From contig NZ_CANLXZ010000007.1 in assembly GCF_947495285.1 (NCBI RefSeq), positions 1 to 64,000 of the forward strand: a stretch of DNA of 64,000 nucleotides. The letters are read 5' to 3'. Below are positions 14,887-24,747 of this stretch, piece by piece (positions within the stretch are counted from its first letter, which is position 1; every line of letters starts with the position of its first letter). Position numbers and translations under genes: made by a program. This stretch comes from an uncultured Nonlabens sp. Its GTDB lineage: Bacteria; Bacteroidota; Bacteroidia; Flavobacteriales; Flavobacteriaceae. Below the pieces are notes generated by a model, which saw nothing but the letters and a program-made list of their open reading frames with translations, had not been told where the DNA came from and ran no database searches.

Positions 14887-17289
14887 TTATTTACCCACTA
14901 CATGTAGCTCTACAAAGTTCTTATCGATGTACATAGTTTGAGTTTTTACATCGTACTGTAATTCTTGAAAAGATATTTTTACATTATCTACCTCCACATA
15001 ATCTATCTCAAAGGGAAGACCTATAAAGTTAAAACGCAATGTTTTATAGGTAGTAGTAAATTTACCATCTTTAAACTGAGAGATGACCATTTCTTTCTCA
15101 TAACCATTGAAGGATAGATTTCTAAGACTATAACGTCCTTTCTTATAATCATATCCATCTGCGGCGTCTTCATAGACCACAGATTTTTCTTTACCCATAG
15201 TATAATATACGTCTAGAGTTAAGAATTCTATTTCCTTTTCACCTACATACTGCATTACAGGATAACGTGGTATCACTGCTCCAGCTTTTACAAAAAGAGG
15301 GATTTGATCTATGTCTGCATCTACCCAGGTTTCTTTACCGCCAGATGTGGTTGCTCTAGTCCAGAAATTATACCACTCACCTCTAGGTATGTACATTCTA
15401 CGTCCTTTGGCATTAGGTTCTAGCACAGGACATACCAGTATTTTATCACCGAACATGAACTCATCATTTCTATAATGGGTTTGCGCATCTTCTTGATCAT
15501 AAACTACAAGAGATTTTAACATAGGTGTACCTTCTTCTGCATATTGCCAGAAAGTGGTGTATAAGTAGGGTAAAAGTTTATATCTTAATTCAACAAATTT
15601 TCTAGTGATGTTCGTCACGTTCTCGTCAAATGTCCATGGTTCTTGATCTCCATGATCGCCGCTAGAATGGACACGACAGAATGGATGAAAAACACCCAGA
15701 GCAATCCATCTTGCAAAAAGCTCTCCTGTAGGCTGCTCTGCAAACCCTCCTATATCAGAGCCTGCAAATGACATTCCTGAGAGCGCCATGCGTTGTGCCT
15801 GAATATTTGCAATACTTAAATGTTCCCATGTAGCTACATTATCACCGAACCAGCTAGATGTATAACGTTGTGTACCAGAATAAGCAGATCGTGTAATGAC
15901 AAATGGGCGTTTAGGGTAAATAAATTTCTTTACACCTTCATAAGTGGCACGTGCCATTTGCGCTCCATAGATGTTGTGTGCTTTTCTATGTGAGCATGGA
16001 TGCCCATCAAAATCGTGACGTACGTCATCTGGAAATGTTTTATTAGGCACTTCCATAACAGCTGGCTCATTCATATCGTTCCATATACCTGCCAGACCAT
16101 TATCTGCAATGAGGCCTTTAAAAAGATCGGCCCACCATGTTCTTACTTTAGGATCTGTATAATCTGGGAAGTAACACTGTCCTGGCCATACTTTACCCTT
16201 CATATAAGGGCCATCTGCTCGTTTACAGAAATAATCATTTTCCATTGCTTCTTTAAAGACACTGTACTCGGGATCTATTTTTATACCTGGATCAATGATC
16301 GCTATGGTTTTAAAACCATCTTCTCTCAGGTCACTTATCATTTTAGTTGGGTCAGGAAACTTTTCATTATCCCAAGTAAAACACCTAAAACCATCCATAT
16401 AATCTATATCTAGATAAATGGCATCACAAGGTATTTGTAACTCTCTGAATTTAGAGGTTATTTCTCTTACATTACTTTCTGGATAGTAACTCCATTTACA
16501 CTGGTGAAAACCTAACGCCCATAAGGGTGGTAACTCAGGTTTACCAGTAAGCTCTGTATAACCACTCACTACATTATTGACATCTGGTCCATAGATAAAA
16601 TAATAATCCATAACACCACCTTGTGCCCAAAAACTAGTTACATGATGACGTTCTTGCGCAAAATCAAAAAAGGATCTAAATGTGTTATCAAAGAAAATAC
16701 CATAGGCTATCTTATTTTGCAAGCCCACATAAAAGGGAACGTTTTTATATAAAGGATCTGTAGTTTTACCAAATGCATACTGGTCTGTGCCCCACATTTC
16801 AAATCTCTTAGAGCGCATATTATTATCTGCTGGTTTATCTCCTAGACCGTAATAACTCTCACCAGGTTGTGCTTTTTTAGACATTTTAACTACCTCACCT
16901 CCATACTCATAACTTTCCTCAAAATGAAAACCTAATTCATCTTCACAAACAATTTTACCCTGTAAGTCAAATATGCGAGATCTTAGATCTGATTTTGCGA
17001 TATGACATATAATTTTAGAAGTCGTTATTTCATAATGACTTTCTTTTTCTACTACCTCTAGTTTATTGTAACCACGGTTACTATCTTCATCAATAGCATA
17101 AGAAAAATCTTCTTCTAGCTTACCGCCTGTACCATATTTAAATCTAATAACGCTGTCGCGAAAGATCTGTACACGCAAGATTACACCATTATTTGCATGA
17201 AAAGTGAGTGTATCTACCACGTGTTCAAAAGAAGTCAACTGACCTGGAAAAACATTTCCTTTACTGTGCAATTCTGTATTTGTAATCAT
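14887..17289 (-). CDS. cytoplasmic glycoside hydrolase family 31 (alpha-glucosidase type)
   Basis: An 800-residue GH31 enzyme. It has an N-terminal beta-sandwich with a DUF4968-like start, then a catalytic barrel with the nucleophile Asp405 in GIWNDMNEP and the acid/base Asp483 in SWFGDN, then the substrate-binding AGSDIGGFAEQP. A C-terminal beta domain (about 640-800) follows. There is no signal peptide, so it should act inside the cell on maltose or glycogen-derived oligosaccharides rather than on external starch. It lies 152 bases downstream of glgB in the same direction, which supports a role in glycogen turnover. Specificity (alpha-1,4 glucosidase versus alpha-xylosidase) is inferred from context. 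A degenerate palindrome copy overlaps codons near residue 45. Confidence 0.88.
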   Translation of the reverse strand: MITNTELHSKGNVFPGQLTSFEHVVDTLTFHANNGVILRVQIFRDSVIRFKYGTGGKLEEDFSYAIDEDSNRGYNKLEVVEKESHYEITTSKIICHIAKSDLRSRIFDLQGKIVCEDELGFHFEESYEYGGEVVKMSKKAQPGESYYGLGDKPADNNMRSKRFEMWGTDQYAFGKTTDPLYKNVPFYVGLQNKIAYGIFFDNTFRSFFDFAQERHHVTSFWAQGGVMDYYFIYGPDVNNVVSGYTELTGKPELPPLWALGFHQCKWSYYPESNVREITSKFRELQIPCDAIYLDIDYMDGFRCFTWDNEKFPDPTKMISDLREDGFKTIAIIDPGIKIDPEYSVFKEAMENDYFCKRADGPYMKGKVWPGQCYFPDYTDPKVRTWWADLFKGLIADNGLAGIWNDMNEPAVMEVPNKTFPDDVRHDFDGHPCSHRKAHNIYGAQMARATYEGVKKFIYPKRPFVITRSAYSGTQRYTSSWFGDNVATWEHLSIANIQAQRMALSGMSFAGSDIGGFAEQPTGELFARWIALGVFHPFCRVHSSGDHGDQEPWTFDENVTNITRKFVELRYKLLPYLYTTFWQYAEEGTPMLKSLVVYDQEDAQTHYRNDEFMFGDKILVCPVLEPNAKGRRMYIPRGEWYNFWTRATTSGGKETWVDADIDQIPLFVKAGAVIPRYPVMQYVGEKEIEFLTLDVYYTMGKEKSVVYEDAADGYDYKKGRYSLRNLSFNGYEKEMVISQFKDGKFTTTYKTLRFNFIGLPFEIDYVEVDNVKISFQELQYDVKTQTMYIDKNFVELHVVGK
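17151..17166. repeat. dispersed palindrome, degenerate 13/16 copy, in GH31
   Basis: CGCTGTCGCGAAAGAT, three mismatches to the core, within codons that read IFRDS. It could be a decayed or an incipient copy, or chance. Confidence 0.35.
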
Positions 17290-17441
17290 AAGGTTATAAT
17301 ATTCAGTGTTTTGAATACAACTTAAATAAGCTGTAATAAAAAGTTAAATTAAGAAAAAGATTTTTGATTATCCTTTTAAAAAAGAGATAGTTACGCAACC
17401 GTTTGAGTTATGGGGTTATTATTAAGAACCACCCTACCTTT

Positions 17442-19343
17442 CTAAATACTTCCATATACTAACGCAGCTAGCGGTGGTAAATGTAATACGGCACTTTTAT
17501 CCCTGTTGTTCCAGTTATTATTTTCAGGTACCAATCTTTTTTTTACAGACATGGAAGAACCACCATACTTAGAGTGGTCGCTATTAAATAATAATTTATA
17601 CTCAAGACCAGATGGCACGCCTACACGGTAGTTCTCTCTAACAACAGGTGTCATATTACAAATAATCACTACATGAGAATCGATACCTTTTCTTATGTAA
17701 CTAATAACAGAGTTTTCATGATCCTCATAAGAAATCCATTCAAAACCATCCTTATTAAATTGCTTCTCATGCAGCGCTTTTTGATTTATATAAAGTTTAT
17801 TTAGATCTTTAATTACTTCTTGTATTCCTTGATGGGGTTTAAACTGAGTTAAATGCCAGTCCAGACTGCCATTAAAATCCCATTCTTCATGCTGTCCAAA
17901 TTCTGACCCCATCATCATTAAATTACTTCCTGGGTGTGTGAACATGTAAGAGTAAAGTAATCTTAAGTTAGCAAATTTTTGCCAGTCATCTCCGGGCATT
18001 CTTCCTAGAATGGAACTTTTACCATAAACTACCTCATCATGAGAAAGTGGTAACATAAAATTCTCTGAAAATGCATAGGTCATTGAAAAGGTCAAATCAT
18101 TTTGATGATGCCGTCTATAGATAGGTTCTTTTTTAAAATACTGTAAAGTGTCATGCATCCAGCCCATCATCCATTTCATACCAAAGCCTAATCCACCGAT
18201 AGAAGTGGGCTTGCTAACCATAGGAAAACTGGTGCTTTCTTCGGCTATGGTTTGTGTATCTGGATAATTGAGATAAACGGCTTCATTCATTTCTTTGAGA
18301 AATGCGATAGCTTCTAGATTTTCATTTCCTCCATAGATATTTGCATCCCACTCTCCTTCTTCTCTAGAATAATCTAAGAATAACATACTAGCTACCGCAT
18401 CTACTCGCAAGCCATCTATATGGTATTGATCTAGCCAAAACAACGCATTAGAGATCAAAAAGCTTTTTACTTCATTGCGACCATAATTAAAAATAAGAGA
18501 TTTCCAGTCGGGATGATAGCCTCTTTTTCTATCTGGATGCTCATATAGCGATGTACCATCAAAATTTCCTAATCCATGAGCGTCTTCGGGAAAATGAGAT
18601 GGCACCCAGTCTAGAATAACTCCTAAACCTGCATGATGACATGCATTTACCAGCTCTTGGAATTCTTCTGGATAACCTAATCTTGCCGTAGGAGCAAAAT
18701 AACCTGTAATTTGATAGCCCCACGAGGGATCATAAGGATACTCCATAATAGGCATGAACTCGATGTGTGTGAAATTCATCTCTTTGGCGTAAGCTACCAG
18801 ATCCAAAGAAAGTTCATGATAACTTAAACTTCTATTTTCTTCTAACTTCTTTTTCCAGCTACCTAGATGTACTTCATATACAGAGTATGGAGCGTCTAGA
18901 GCGTTGTGTTTTGCACGTGATTGCATCCACTCATGATCATCCCAATTAGGTTTATAATCATAAACTATACTAGCGGTTTTAGGTGGGTGCTCACAGCGGC
19001 GTGCATAAGGATCTGCTTTTTCTGTTATAATGCTATTGTGAGATGACTTTATTTTATACTTATAAATGGCTCCATGTTTTACCCCAGGAATAAAACCTTC
19101 CCATATACCACTGCTGTCCCATCTTACTTTTAAGAGGTGCTCTTCTCCATTCCAGAAATTAAAGTCTCCTATTACTGCTACACTTTTTGCACTGGGTGCC
19201 CACACTGCAAAGTATGTTCCTTTTACACCATCTACGTTTATTAAATGAGCACCTAATTTCTCATAAAGACGGTAATGCTTACCGCTTTTAAATAGGTCGA
19301 TATCAAAGTCTGTAAATAAACTGTGTATTATAACCTGTCCCAT
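17442..19343 (-). CDS. glgB: 1,4-alpha-glucan branching enzyme
   Basis: A 633-residue GH13 branching enzyme that introduces alpha-1,6 branches into glycogen. It has an N-terminal CBM48 domain (about 38-125; GTYFAVWAPSAKSVAVIGDF), a catalytic barrel with Asp315 in GLRVDAV, Glu368 in TIAEES and Asp436 in LSHDEVVYGK, then a C-terminal beta domain. The length fits GlgB lacking the extra N1 domain of some enterobacterial forms. It follows glgC by three bases in the same operon and is cytoplasmic. Confidence 0.95.
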   Translation of the reverse strand: MGQVIIHSLFTDFDIDLFKSGKHYRLYEKLGAHLINVDGVKGTYFAVWAPSAKSVAVIGDFNFWNGEEHLLKVRWDSSGIWEGFIPGVKHGAIYKYKIKSSHNSIITEKADPYARRCEHPPKTASIVYDYKPNWDDHEWMQSRAKHNALDAPYSVYEVHLGSWKKKLEENRSLSYHELSLDLVAYAKEMNFTHIEFMPIMEYPYDPSWGYQITGYFAPTARLGYPEEFQELVNACHHAGLGVILDWVPSHFPEDAHGLGNFDGTSLYEHPDRKRGYHPDWKSLIFNYGRNEVKSFLISNALFWLDQYHIDGLRVDAVASMLFLDYSREEGEWDANIYGGNENLEAIAFLKEMNEAVYLNYPDTQTIAEESTSFPMVSKPTSIGGLGFGMKWMMGWMHDTLQYFKKEPIYRRHHQNDLTFSMTYAFSENFMLPLSHDEVVYGKSSILGRMPGDDWQKFANLRLLYSYMFTHPGSNLMMMGSEFGQHEEWDFNGSLDWHLTQFKPHQGIQEVIKDLNKLYINQKALHEKQFNKDGFEWISYEDHENSVISYIRKGIDSHVVIICNMTPVVRENYRVGVPSGLEYKLLFNSDHSKYGGSSMSVKKRLVPENNNWNNRDKSAVLHLPPLAALVYGSI

Positions 19344-19346
19344 ATG

Positions 19347-20612
19347 TTAAATGGAAAAGCCTTTAGGAATAACTACATTTTTCTTTATAACTACTATTCC
19401 TTCTTTTACTACAAATTTATCTGTTTCTATATCCTCTAGGTGTTTACCTCCATTAATTCTAACATCATCTCCTATTTTCACGTTTTTATCAATAATGGTA
19501 TTTTTTATAAAACATCGCTCTCCTATCCCTATCAAAGCTTCTGGCTTTTCTTTTTCCATGTTTTCTAGGGTCTCATAATCATCATTACCCATCATATAGG
19601 TATTAATGACTGTACTTTCTTTTCCTATTCTAGATCGTATCCCGATGACAGATTTTTCAATTTTTGCCGCATTAATTATGCAGCCTTCTGCTATTACTGC
19701 TTTTTCTAAGTGGGTTCCTGATATTTTTGAAGTAGGTAGTATTCTCGCATTAGTATAGACACGTTGTTTAGAATCGTAAAGATTAAATTGTGGCATGTCA
19801 TCTGTTAGTCCCAAATTTGCCTCAAAGAAGGAATCTATATTACCTATATCTGTCCAGTATCCTTCAAATTGATAACTAACTGTTTTATGAGTCGCTATAG
19901 CTTGTGGAATTATCTCTTTTCCAAAATCAATATTGGCATCATTTTCCATTAACTCGATAAGCAAGTCTCGATTAAATATATAAATTCCCATGGAGGCCAG
20001 ATGATTTTTTTTCTGACGTTTCATTTCCTTACTTACGTCAGACTTCCATTCTGGTAATAAACTGGCGTCTGGTTTTTCTATAAAAGAAGTAATTACGTTC
20101 TTATTATCTGTCTTTAAAATACCGAATGATGTTGCATCTTTTTCTGTAACTGGTATAGTCGCTATAGATATTTTTGCATTTGCCTCTATGTGAGCTTTTA
20201 TCATCCCATTAAAATCCATCTGGTATAATTGATCTCCAGATAGAATTAATGCATATTCAAAATCATGACGTAAAAAATGATGCATACTCTGCCTTACTGC
20301 ATCTGCAGTTCCTTGAAACCAGCCTTTATTATCAGGTGTTTGTTCTGCCGCTAGTACATCTACAAAGGCCGAACTGAAAAAACTAAAATGATACGTATTT
20401 TTAATGTGTCTATTTAATGAAGCAGAATTGAATTGAGTCAATACAAAAATTCTCTTTATACTTGAGTTGATACAATTAGAGATAGGAATGTCGACTAGTC
20501 TATATTTTCCCGCAATGGGCACTGCTGGTTTTGAGCGACTCTCAGTAAGTGGATAGAGTCTAGTCCCTTGTCCACCACCTAAAATAATACTTAAAACTTT
20601 GTCGTTAATCAT
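19347..20612 (-). CDS. glgC: glucose-1-phosphate adenylyltransferase
   Basis: A 421-residue enzyme that makes ADP-glucose from glucose-1-phosphate and ATP, the regulated step of glycogen synthesis. The nucleotide-binding loop GGGQGTRLYPLT is at residues 12-23, followed by SKPAVPIAGKYRLVDIPISN, WFQGTADAVRQ and FIEKP. A left-handed beta-helix makes up the last third. Its start codon overlaps the glgA stop (ATGA), and it is followed by glgB after three bases, so the three genes form one operon. Confidence 0.95.
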   Translation of the reverse strand: MINDKVLSIILGGGQGTRLYPLTESRSKPAVPIAGKYRLVDIPISNCINSSIKRIFVLTQFNSASLNRHIKNTYHFSFFSSAFVDVLAAEQTPDNKGWFQGTADAVRQSMHHFLRHDFEYALILSGDQLYQMDFNGMIKAHIEANAKISIATIPVTEKDATSFGILKTDNKNVITSFIEKPDASLLPEWKSDVSKEMKRQKKNHLASMGIYIFNRDLLIELMENDANIDFGKEIIPQAIATHKTVSYQFEGYWTDIGNIDSFFEANLGLTDDMPQFNLYDSKQRVYTNARILPTSKISGTHLEKAVIAEGCIINAAKIEKSVIGIRSRIGKESTVINTYMMGNDDYETLENMEKEKPEALIGIGERCFIKNTIIDKNVKIGDDVRINGGKHLEDIETDKFVVKEGIVVIKKNVVIPKGFSI

Positions 20613-22021
20613 GATCTGTTGGTTAAAGATTTATAGAGTTGTATGTATGTACTTGCAGACTTATCCCAAGAGTGATCTATGTTCATGATCTGCTTTCTTA
20701 TTTTTTTAAATCGTTTTTGGTCTTTATAAAGAGTGACTGCCCTTTTTACCGTTGAAAATATATGAGCTGCCGTAGCCTCTAGGTGAATAAAACCAAAACC
20801 ATCATTTTCTATATCTACAATAGTATCTTTTAAACCACCTGTGCCTCTTACTATAGGTATAGTTCCATATCTAAGAGAGTACATTTGATTTAATCCACAA
20901 GGTTCTACTCTGGAAGGCATAAGTAAAAAATCTGCCCCTGCATAGATTACATGAGATAACGCCTCATCATAACCTACATATAGGTTATAAGATCCTTCAT
21001 ATTTCTTTTTAAGTTCAACAAGTCTTTGTTGTGTATTTTTATCTCCAGATCCTAATAATAAAATAGAAACCTCTTGATCTTGTAATATTTGTTCAAAAGC
21101 TTCAGGAAAAAGGTCTGATCCTTTTTCATAGACTAACCGCCCTATAAATGCAAACAACGGTTTCTTAACATCTAGATTATAGGTAGTACACAGCCATTTT
21201 TTATTTGCTTTTTTACCGCTTAACACACTGCTTTTACTGTAATTCTTTTTAAGAAAAGAATCTGTATTAGTATCCCATACAGTGGTATCGATTCCATTTA
21301 AAATCCCTACACATTTTGCGGCTTCATGAGTTAATAAAATTTCTAGCCCATTTGCCTCTTGTTTAAGCTCTTCCATATAACTAGGAGAGACTGTATTTAC
21401 TCTCCAGGCACATTTTATCGCGCATCCTAGCGGATTTATACTACCGTCCCAATCTAACAGACCAGTGTGTTTTCTATCAAATTGAGGTATAAGATCTATT
21501 AATTTATGTGAAAACCAGCCTTGATATTGCGCGTTGTGAATACTTAAAATAGATGGCGTTTTTTCAAAAACCTCGTACTCATGGCAATATTGAGCCATAA
21601 AAGGTATCAATCCTGTATGGTGATCATGACAGTGTATCACATCTGGCAGTTGCTCTTTACTAGCTAACCAGTTTAAACATGCTATTTGAAAAGCAAGAAA
21701 TCGCTTTGCATCATCATCAGAATAAACATAATTTGTAAATAGTAAATCTGGTATTTTAATTAAGTAGAGTTGAAACCCTAGATTTAAATCAACAGGTTCC
21801 ATTACACTATATCTATAAGAAGAGCTACCTAACTTTAAACTACCTTTATAAGTGCATTTAAACTTGTTTTTTTGCGTAAAAGAAAGGTCATAAAACGGCA
21901 TGATAACACATGCTTCATGTCCTAAACCGTTTTGATATTTAGGTAATGCACCGACTACATCTGCGAGGCCACCTACTTTGGCCACTGGATAACACTCTGC
22001 ACTTAGATGTACGATATTCAT
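20609..22021 (-). CDS. glgA: glycogen synthase (ADP-glucose type)
   Basis: A 470-residue GT5 glycosyltransferase that extends alpha-1,4-glucan chains from ADP-glucose. The ADP-glucose loop KVGGL is at residues 15-19. A GT-B second domain includes PLFAFIGRLVYEKGSDL and the C-terminal PSRVEPCGLNQMYSLRYGTIPI signature. It is the first gene of the glgA-glgC-glgB operon and is preceded by about 95 bases without a recognisable promoter. Confidence 0.95.
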   Translation of the reverse strand: MNIVHLSAECYPVAKVGGLADVVGALPKYQNGLGHEACVIMPFYDLSFTQKNKFKCTYKGSLKLGSSSYRYSVMEPVDLNLGFQLYLIKIPDLLFTNYVYSDDDAKRFLAFQIACLNWLASKEQLPDVIHCHDHHTGLIPFMAQYCHEYEVFEKTPSILSIHNAQYQGWFSHKLIDLIPQFDRKHTGLLDWDGSINPLGCAIKCAWRVNTVSPSYMEELKQEANGLEILLTHEAAKCVGILNGIDTTVWDTNTDSFLKKNYSKSSVLSGKKANKKWLCTTYNLDVKKPLFAFIGRLVYEKGSDLFPEAFEQILQDQEVSILLLGSGDKNTQQRLVELKKKYEGSYNLYVGYDEALSHVIYAGADFLLMPSRVEPCGLNQMYSLRYGTIPIVRGTGGLKDTIVDIENDGFGFIHLEATAAHIFSTVKRAVTLYKDQKRFKKIRKQIMNIDHSWDKSASTYIQLYKSLTNRS

Positions 22022-22118
22022 AATAACACCAGTTAGTTTAAAATAATGAAATAAAGTCCCTTTACACTCCTAAAAATAGTTGAAATTCACAAAATAAACG
22101 ACTTTCAATTATAAAAAT

Positions 22119-22505
22119 CTAAAATTGTTTTGAAGCCCACATTACTGCCTCGTCTAGTGAAGAGTAAATTTTAAAAGGTTTTGATGAAAAGTTTTTTTCA
22201 AAACTTGCTATGTTGACTTTAATGTCATTATCGGCAACCACTACCATACCTATTAAATTTTCTACCATCGCGACTCTAGGGTAAATCAATGGATTTACTG
22301 AATAAGAGTTCACTCTGTTAGAGATGTAAATAAATTTTCTATCTTTAAAATATTTATCGTTCAACGCATGGAAGATTTTTAAATCCTCCACATCGACAGA
22401 ATACCCTTCTTTAACTTGTACCATCAAATAAAGTTCAAATATGAATATATCTGCATATCCTACATCATGATGTCGTATCGATTTCATAAAACTAAGTTGG
22501 CTCAT
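22119..22505 (-). CDS. conserved flavobacterial protein, possibly SpoIIAA/STAS-like
   Basis: A 128-residue cytoplasmic protein with alternating strands and helices. It contains KFIYISNRVNSYSVNPLIYP and ENLIGMVVVAD, with a C-terminal SSLDEAVMWASKQF helix. The pattern recalls SpoIIAA-like STAS folds of flavobacteria, but no conserved phospho-serine motif is clear, so this is tentative. It is in the same direction as glgA, which starts 97 bases downstream. An exact palindrome copy lies 43 bases upstream of its ATG. Confidence 0.6.
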   Translation of the reverse strand: MSQLSFMKSIRHHDVGYADIFIFELYLMVQVKEGYSVDVEDLKIFHALNDKYFKDRKFIYISNRVNSYSVNPLIYPRVAMVENLIGMVVVADNDIKVNIASFEKNFSSKPFKIYSSLDEAVMWASKQF

Positions 22506-22547
22506 AAAGATAGGCTTTTTATTATTTAAAGATAGTTATTTGTGTTC

Positions 22548-22563
22548 CGCTTTCGCGAAAGCG
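22548..22563. repeat. dispersed palindrome, exact copy, intergenic
   Basis: Exact CGCTTTCGCGAAAGCG with TTC before it, upstream of the 128-residue protein gene. Confidence 0.95.
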
Positions 22564-22729
22564 AGATGACCACAAACATCTATCTCAGAATCACAACCCC
22601 AGTTTTTAAACGGCTTTTAAAAGAATCAAGCTGATAAAACGGTACTTTTACATACTTCATTTAGGACTCTTTAGAACTCGTTTTATCGTTATGGTAGATA
22701 TCTTTAATATTCATAAATCCACCATGTAA

Positions 22730-23735
22730 AAATCTTATTTTCACTAGCGCTAGCCATAGCTTTAATATTTTGTAATGATCAAAACTGACTTCTCTTACCG
22801 TTTCCAGTACAGAAGAGCTACCTACTGCAATTAGTGACTTTAAAGCTGGAGATGTTATCCTAATGAAAAACGATATATGAAAAGATGCGCAAGTTAAAAT
22901 TCATGGAATGGAAACAAAGCAGAAACACCTGGTAAGGTCATTTTAAAAGGACAGTCTTTTCTTTTAAATGAAGTGGTGAATATCTAGTAACCGGAATATT
23001 TATTTTAAAAATGGATACACACCAGACAAAGCTGTTCTAATTTTTAAAAAACCTCTAGATTCTATCGTTGTTAGCTGTCGTGTTACTAGAACTATTATAG
23101 AAGATTTTACACAACCTGACCTTCATAGAAAAGATCTCCACATAGAGCTTTATGGTAAACATAATGAACTAGATCACAATTACATCGCTAGGAAATCTAA
23201 TAAGGGACCTGCTTTAAAGGTATATCTTAATAATTATGAACATGTAAATAATTATCATAAGAGACATCATAAAGATTTCTGACCTAGATCTAAAAAAAAT
23301 AAACTGAAAGCTGAGACCATGCAAGTAGGTGCTGGTAAAACGTCTAGGACACTTTCATATACTCCAGTAACTTATAATCTCTTTAAAGTACAGAATGACG
23401 AGGTGGGAATTATTTCTAACAAATCCAACCTTAATACCTTTTTTTAATCATGTCATTCCATAGAGTGAAGGATCTTTAATTACTAAGCATGGTGATTATG
23501 CTAAAACAAGTGCTAACATTATTAATAGGTAATGATAACACCGCTGTAAATGTAAATACAGATCGGGCACAGGTTTTACAACCGTCTTAAATAAGATCTG
23601 CACGACATGATAAGGTCCTAATTATAAACTATCTTCTGTATAATGACAGGTTTATATCTTATCCTATAAAGACATATGATAAAATAGATGATGTAATATT
23701 TAAGAATAATCTATTACTAAGCAATAAACATATAT
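22730..23735 (+). pseudogene. decayed polysaccharide lyase family 6 gene (alginate lyase / chondroitinase B type)
   Basis: Across three shifting plus-strand frames the stretch still spells a PL6 lyase in order. The pieces are: AISDFKAGDVILMKN; a TGA at 22878-22880 where a Trp is expected; KAETPGKVILKGQ; GEYLVTGI then YFKNGYTPDKAVLIFKKP; DLHIELYGKHNELDHNYIAR; KSNKGPALKVYLNN; NYHKRHHKDF; KAETMQVGAGKTSRTLS; NDEVGIISNKSNLNTF; and SEGSLITKHGDYAKTS. These match the parallel beta-helix of PL6, including the NKGP.LKVYL catalytic-region strand and the GE(V)xIISNKS turn. At least two frameshifts, several stops and a probable internal deletion near 23590 are visible. The right end merges into the convergent transporter gene. 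The family call is strong; alginate as former substrate is the commonest case but not proven. Confidence 0.8.
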
Positions 23736-23736
23736 T

Positions 23737-24585
23737 TCAGCCTGCTTTTCTTGACTTATAAAAGATATTAAGCAACAGCCCTGTAATAACCATTACCATA
23801 CCTAAAATAGCCCACACTGTATAAATTTCCATAAACCAAAACGCACCTATGAGGACAGTAAAAATAACTTCTAGATATTTAAGTGGGGCAACCTGATTTG
23901 TAGATGCTATTTGAAAAGCCTTAGTCATAAAAAGCTGCCCTACAAAACCTACAATACCTAGACTACTTAAAATAATCCATTCATTACCTTGAGGATTTCT
24001 CCAATTATTAAGAGCTAGTAAACCACCTAGCAGGGTGCCTATCGCCATAAAATAATTAATGATTACAACAGGATGATCTTGCTTACCTATCTTAGAAATA
24101 GTAACAAAAACGATTCCCATCATTAATGCAGATGAGCATATCATGAAGACACCTATAAAACTAAGATCGTTATTAAAACCCTTCATTACCAGTACTCCAG
24201 AAAAAGCTAATAAAAAAAATAAACACTGTATAGGCCTTATCTTTTCTTTAAGCCATATCACAGCAAAAATAGCTGCAAATACAGGAGATAAATACCTAAG
24301 CACAACGGCAGTACCTACAGCTAAATATTTTAAAGAAAGGAAAAACAGTATTAAAGATATAGCGCCAGCAACACCACGAGTAATCAACAAGATGCGTTTA
24401 TTTCCTAAAACTGGTATTTTCTTGTAAAATAAAAATCCCATTGTAAGAATTAAAGTACCGAGCGATCTAAAAAACACTAATTGATAGGCGCCGAATTCTA
24501 TCAAATATTTTACAAGACCGTTCATAAACGCAAACGCTAGTGTACTTAATAACATGTAAACGATGGCTTTATGTAGGTTTTTCAC
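23737..24585 (-). CDS. EamA/DMT-family transporter
   Basis: A 282-residue inner-membrane protein with 10 hydrophobic segments forming two EamA repeats (about 8-135 and 145-275). Typical features are RYLSPVFAAIFAVIWLKEKI at the end of the first repeat and APLKYLEVIFTVLIGAFWFME in the second. Such carriers export or exchange small metabolites; the substrate is not predictable. It is flanked by the PL6 relic and the uronate utilisation region but has no obvious tie to either. Confidence 0.85.
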   Translation of the reverse strand: MKNLHKAIVYMLLSTLAFAFMNGLVKYLIEFGAYQLVFFRSLGTLILTMGFLFYKKIPVLGNKRILLITRGVAGAISLILFFLSLKYLAVGTAVVLRYLSPVFAAIFAVIWLKEKIRPIQCLFFLLAFSGVLVMKGFNNDLSFIGVFMICSSALMMGIVFVTISKIGKQDHPVVIINYFMAIGTLLGGLLALNNWRNPQGNEWIILSSLGIVGFVGQLFMTKAFQIASTNQVAPLKYLEVIFTVLIGAFWFMEIYTVWAILGMVMVITGLLLNIFYKSRKAG

Positions 24586-24747
24586 ATTAAATAAAATAAA
24601 GCAGGCATGATGTTAGTAAATAATGCCTACGCGGCCTAGAATGGACAAATTTACAAGTTCTTCTTATTTTTTTACTCTTAATTTAAAATGGAAAACAATT
24701 AGAACGTCACAAGACGCAATAATTTTTTTTCTAATTAAAAGATAATT

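Noticed and set aside
16000..16413. 137-codon plus-strand frame inside the GH31 gene
   Set aside because: It lies opposite the conserved catalytic region, has no ribosome binding site and resembles no protein.
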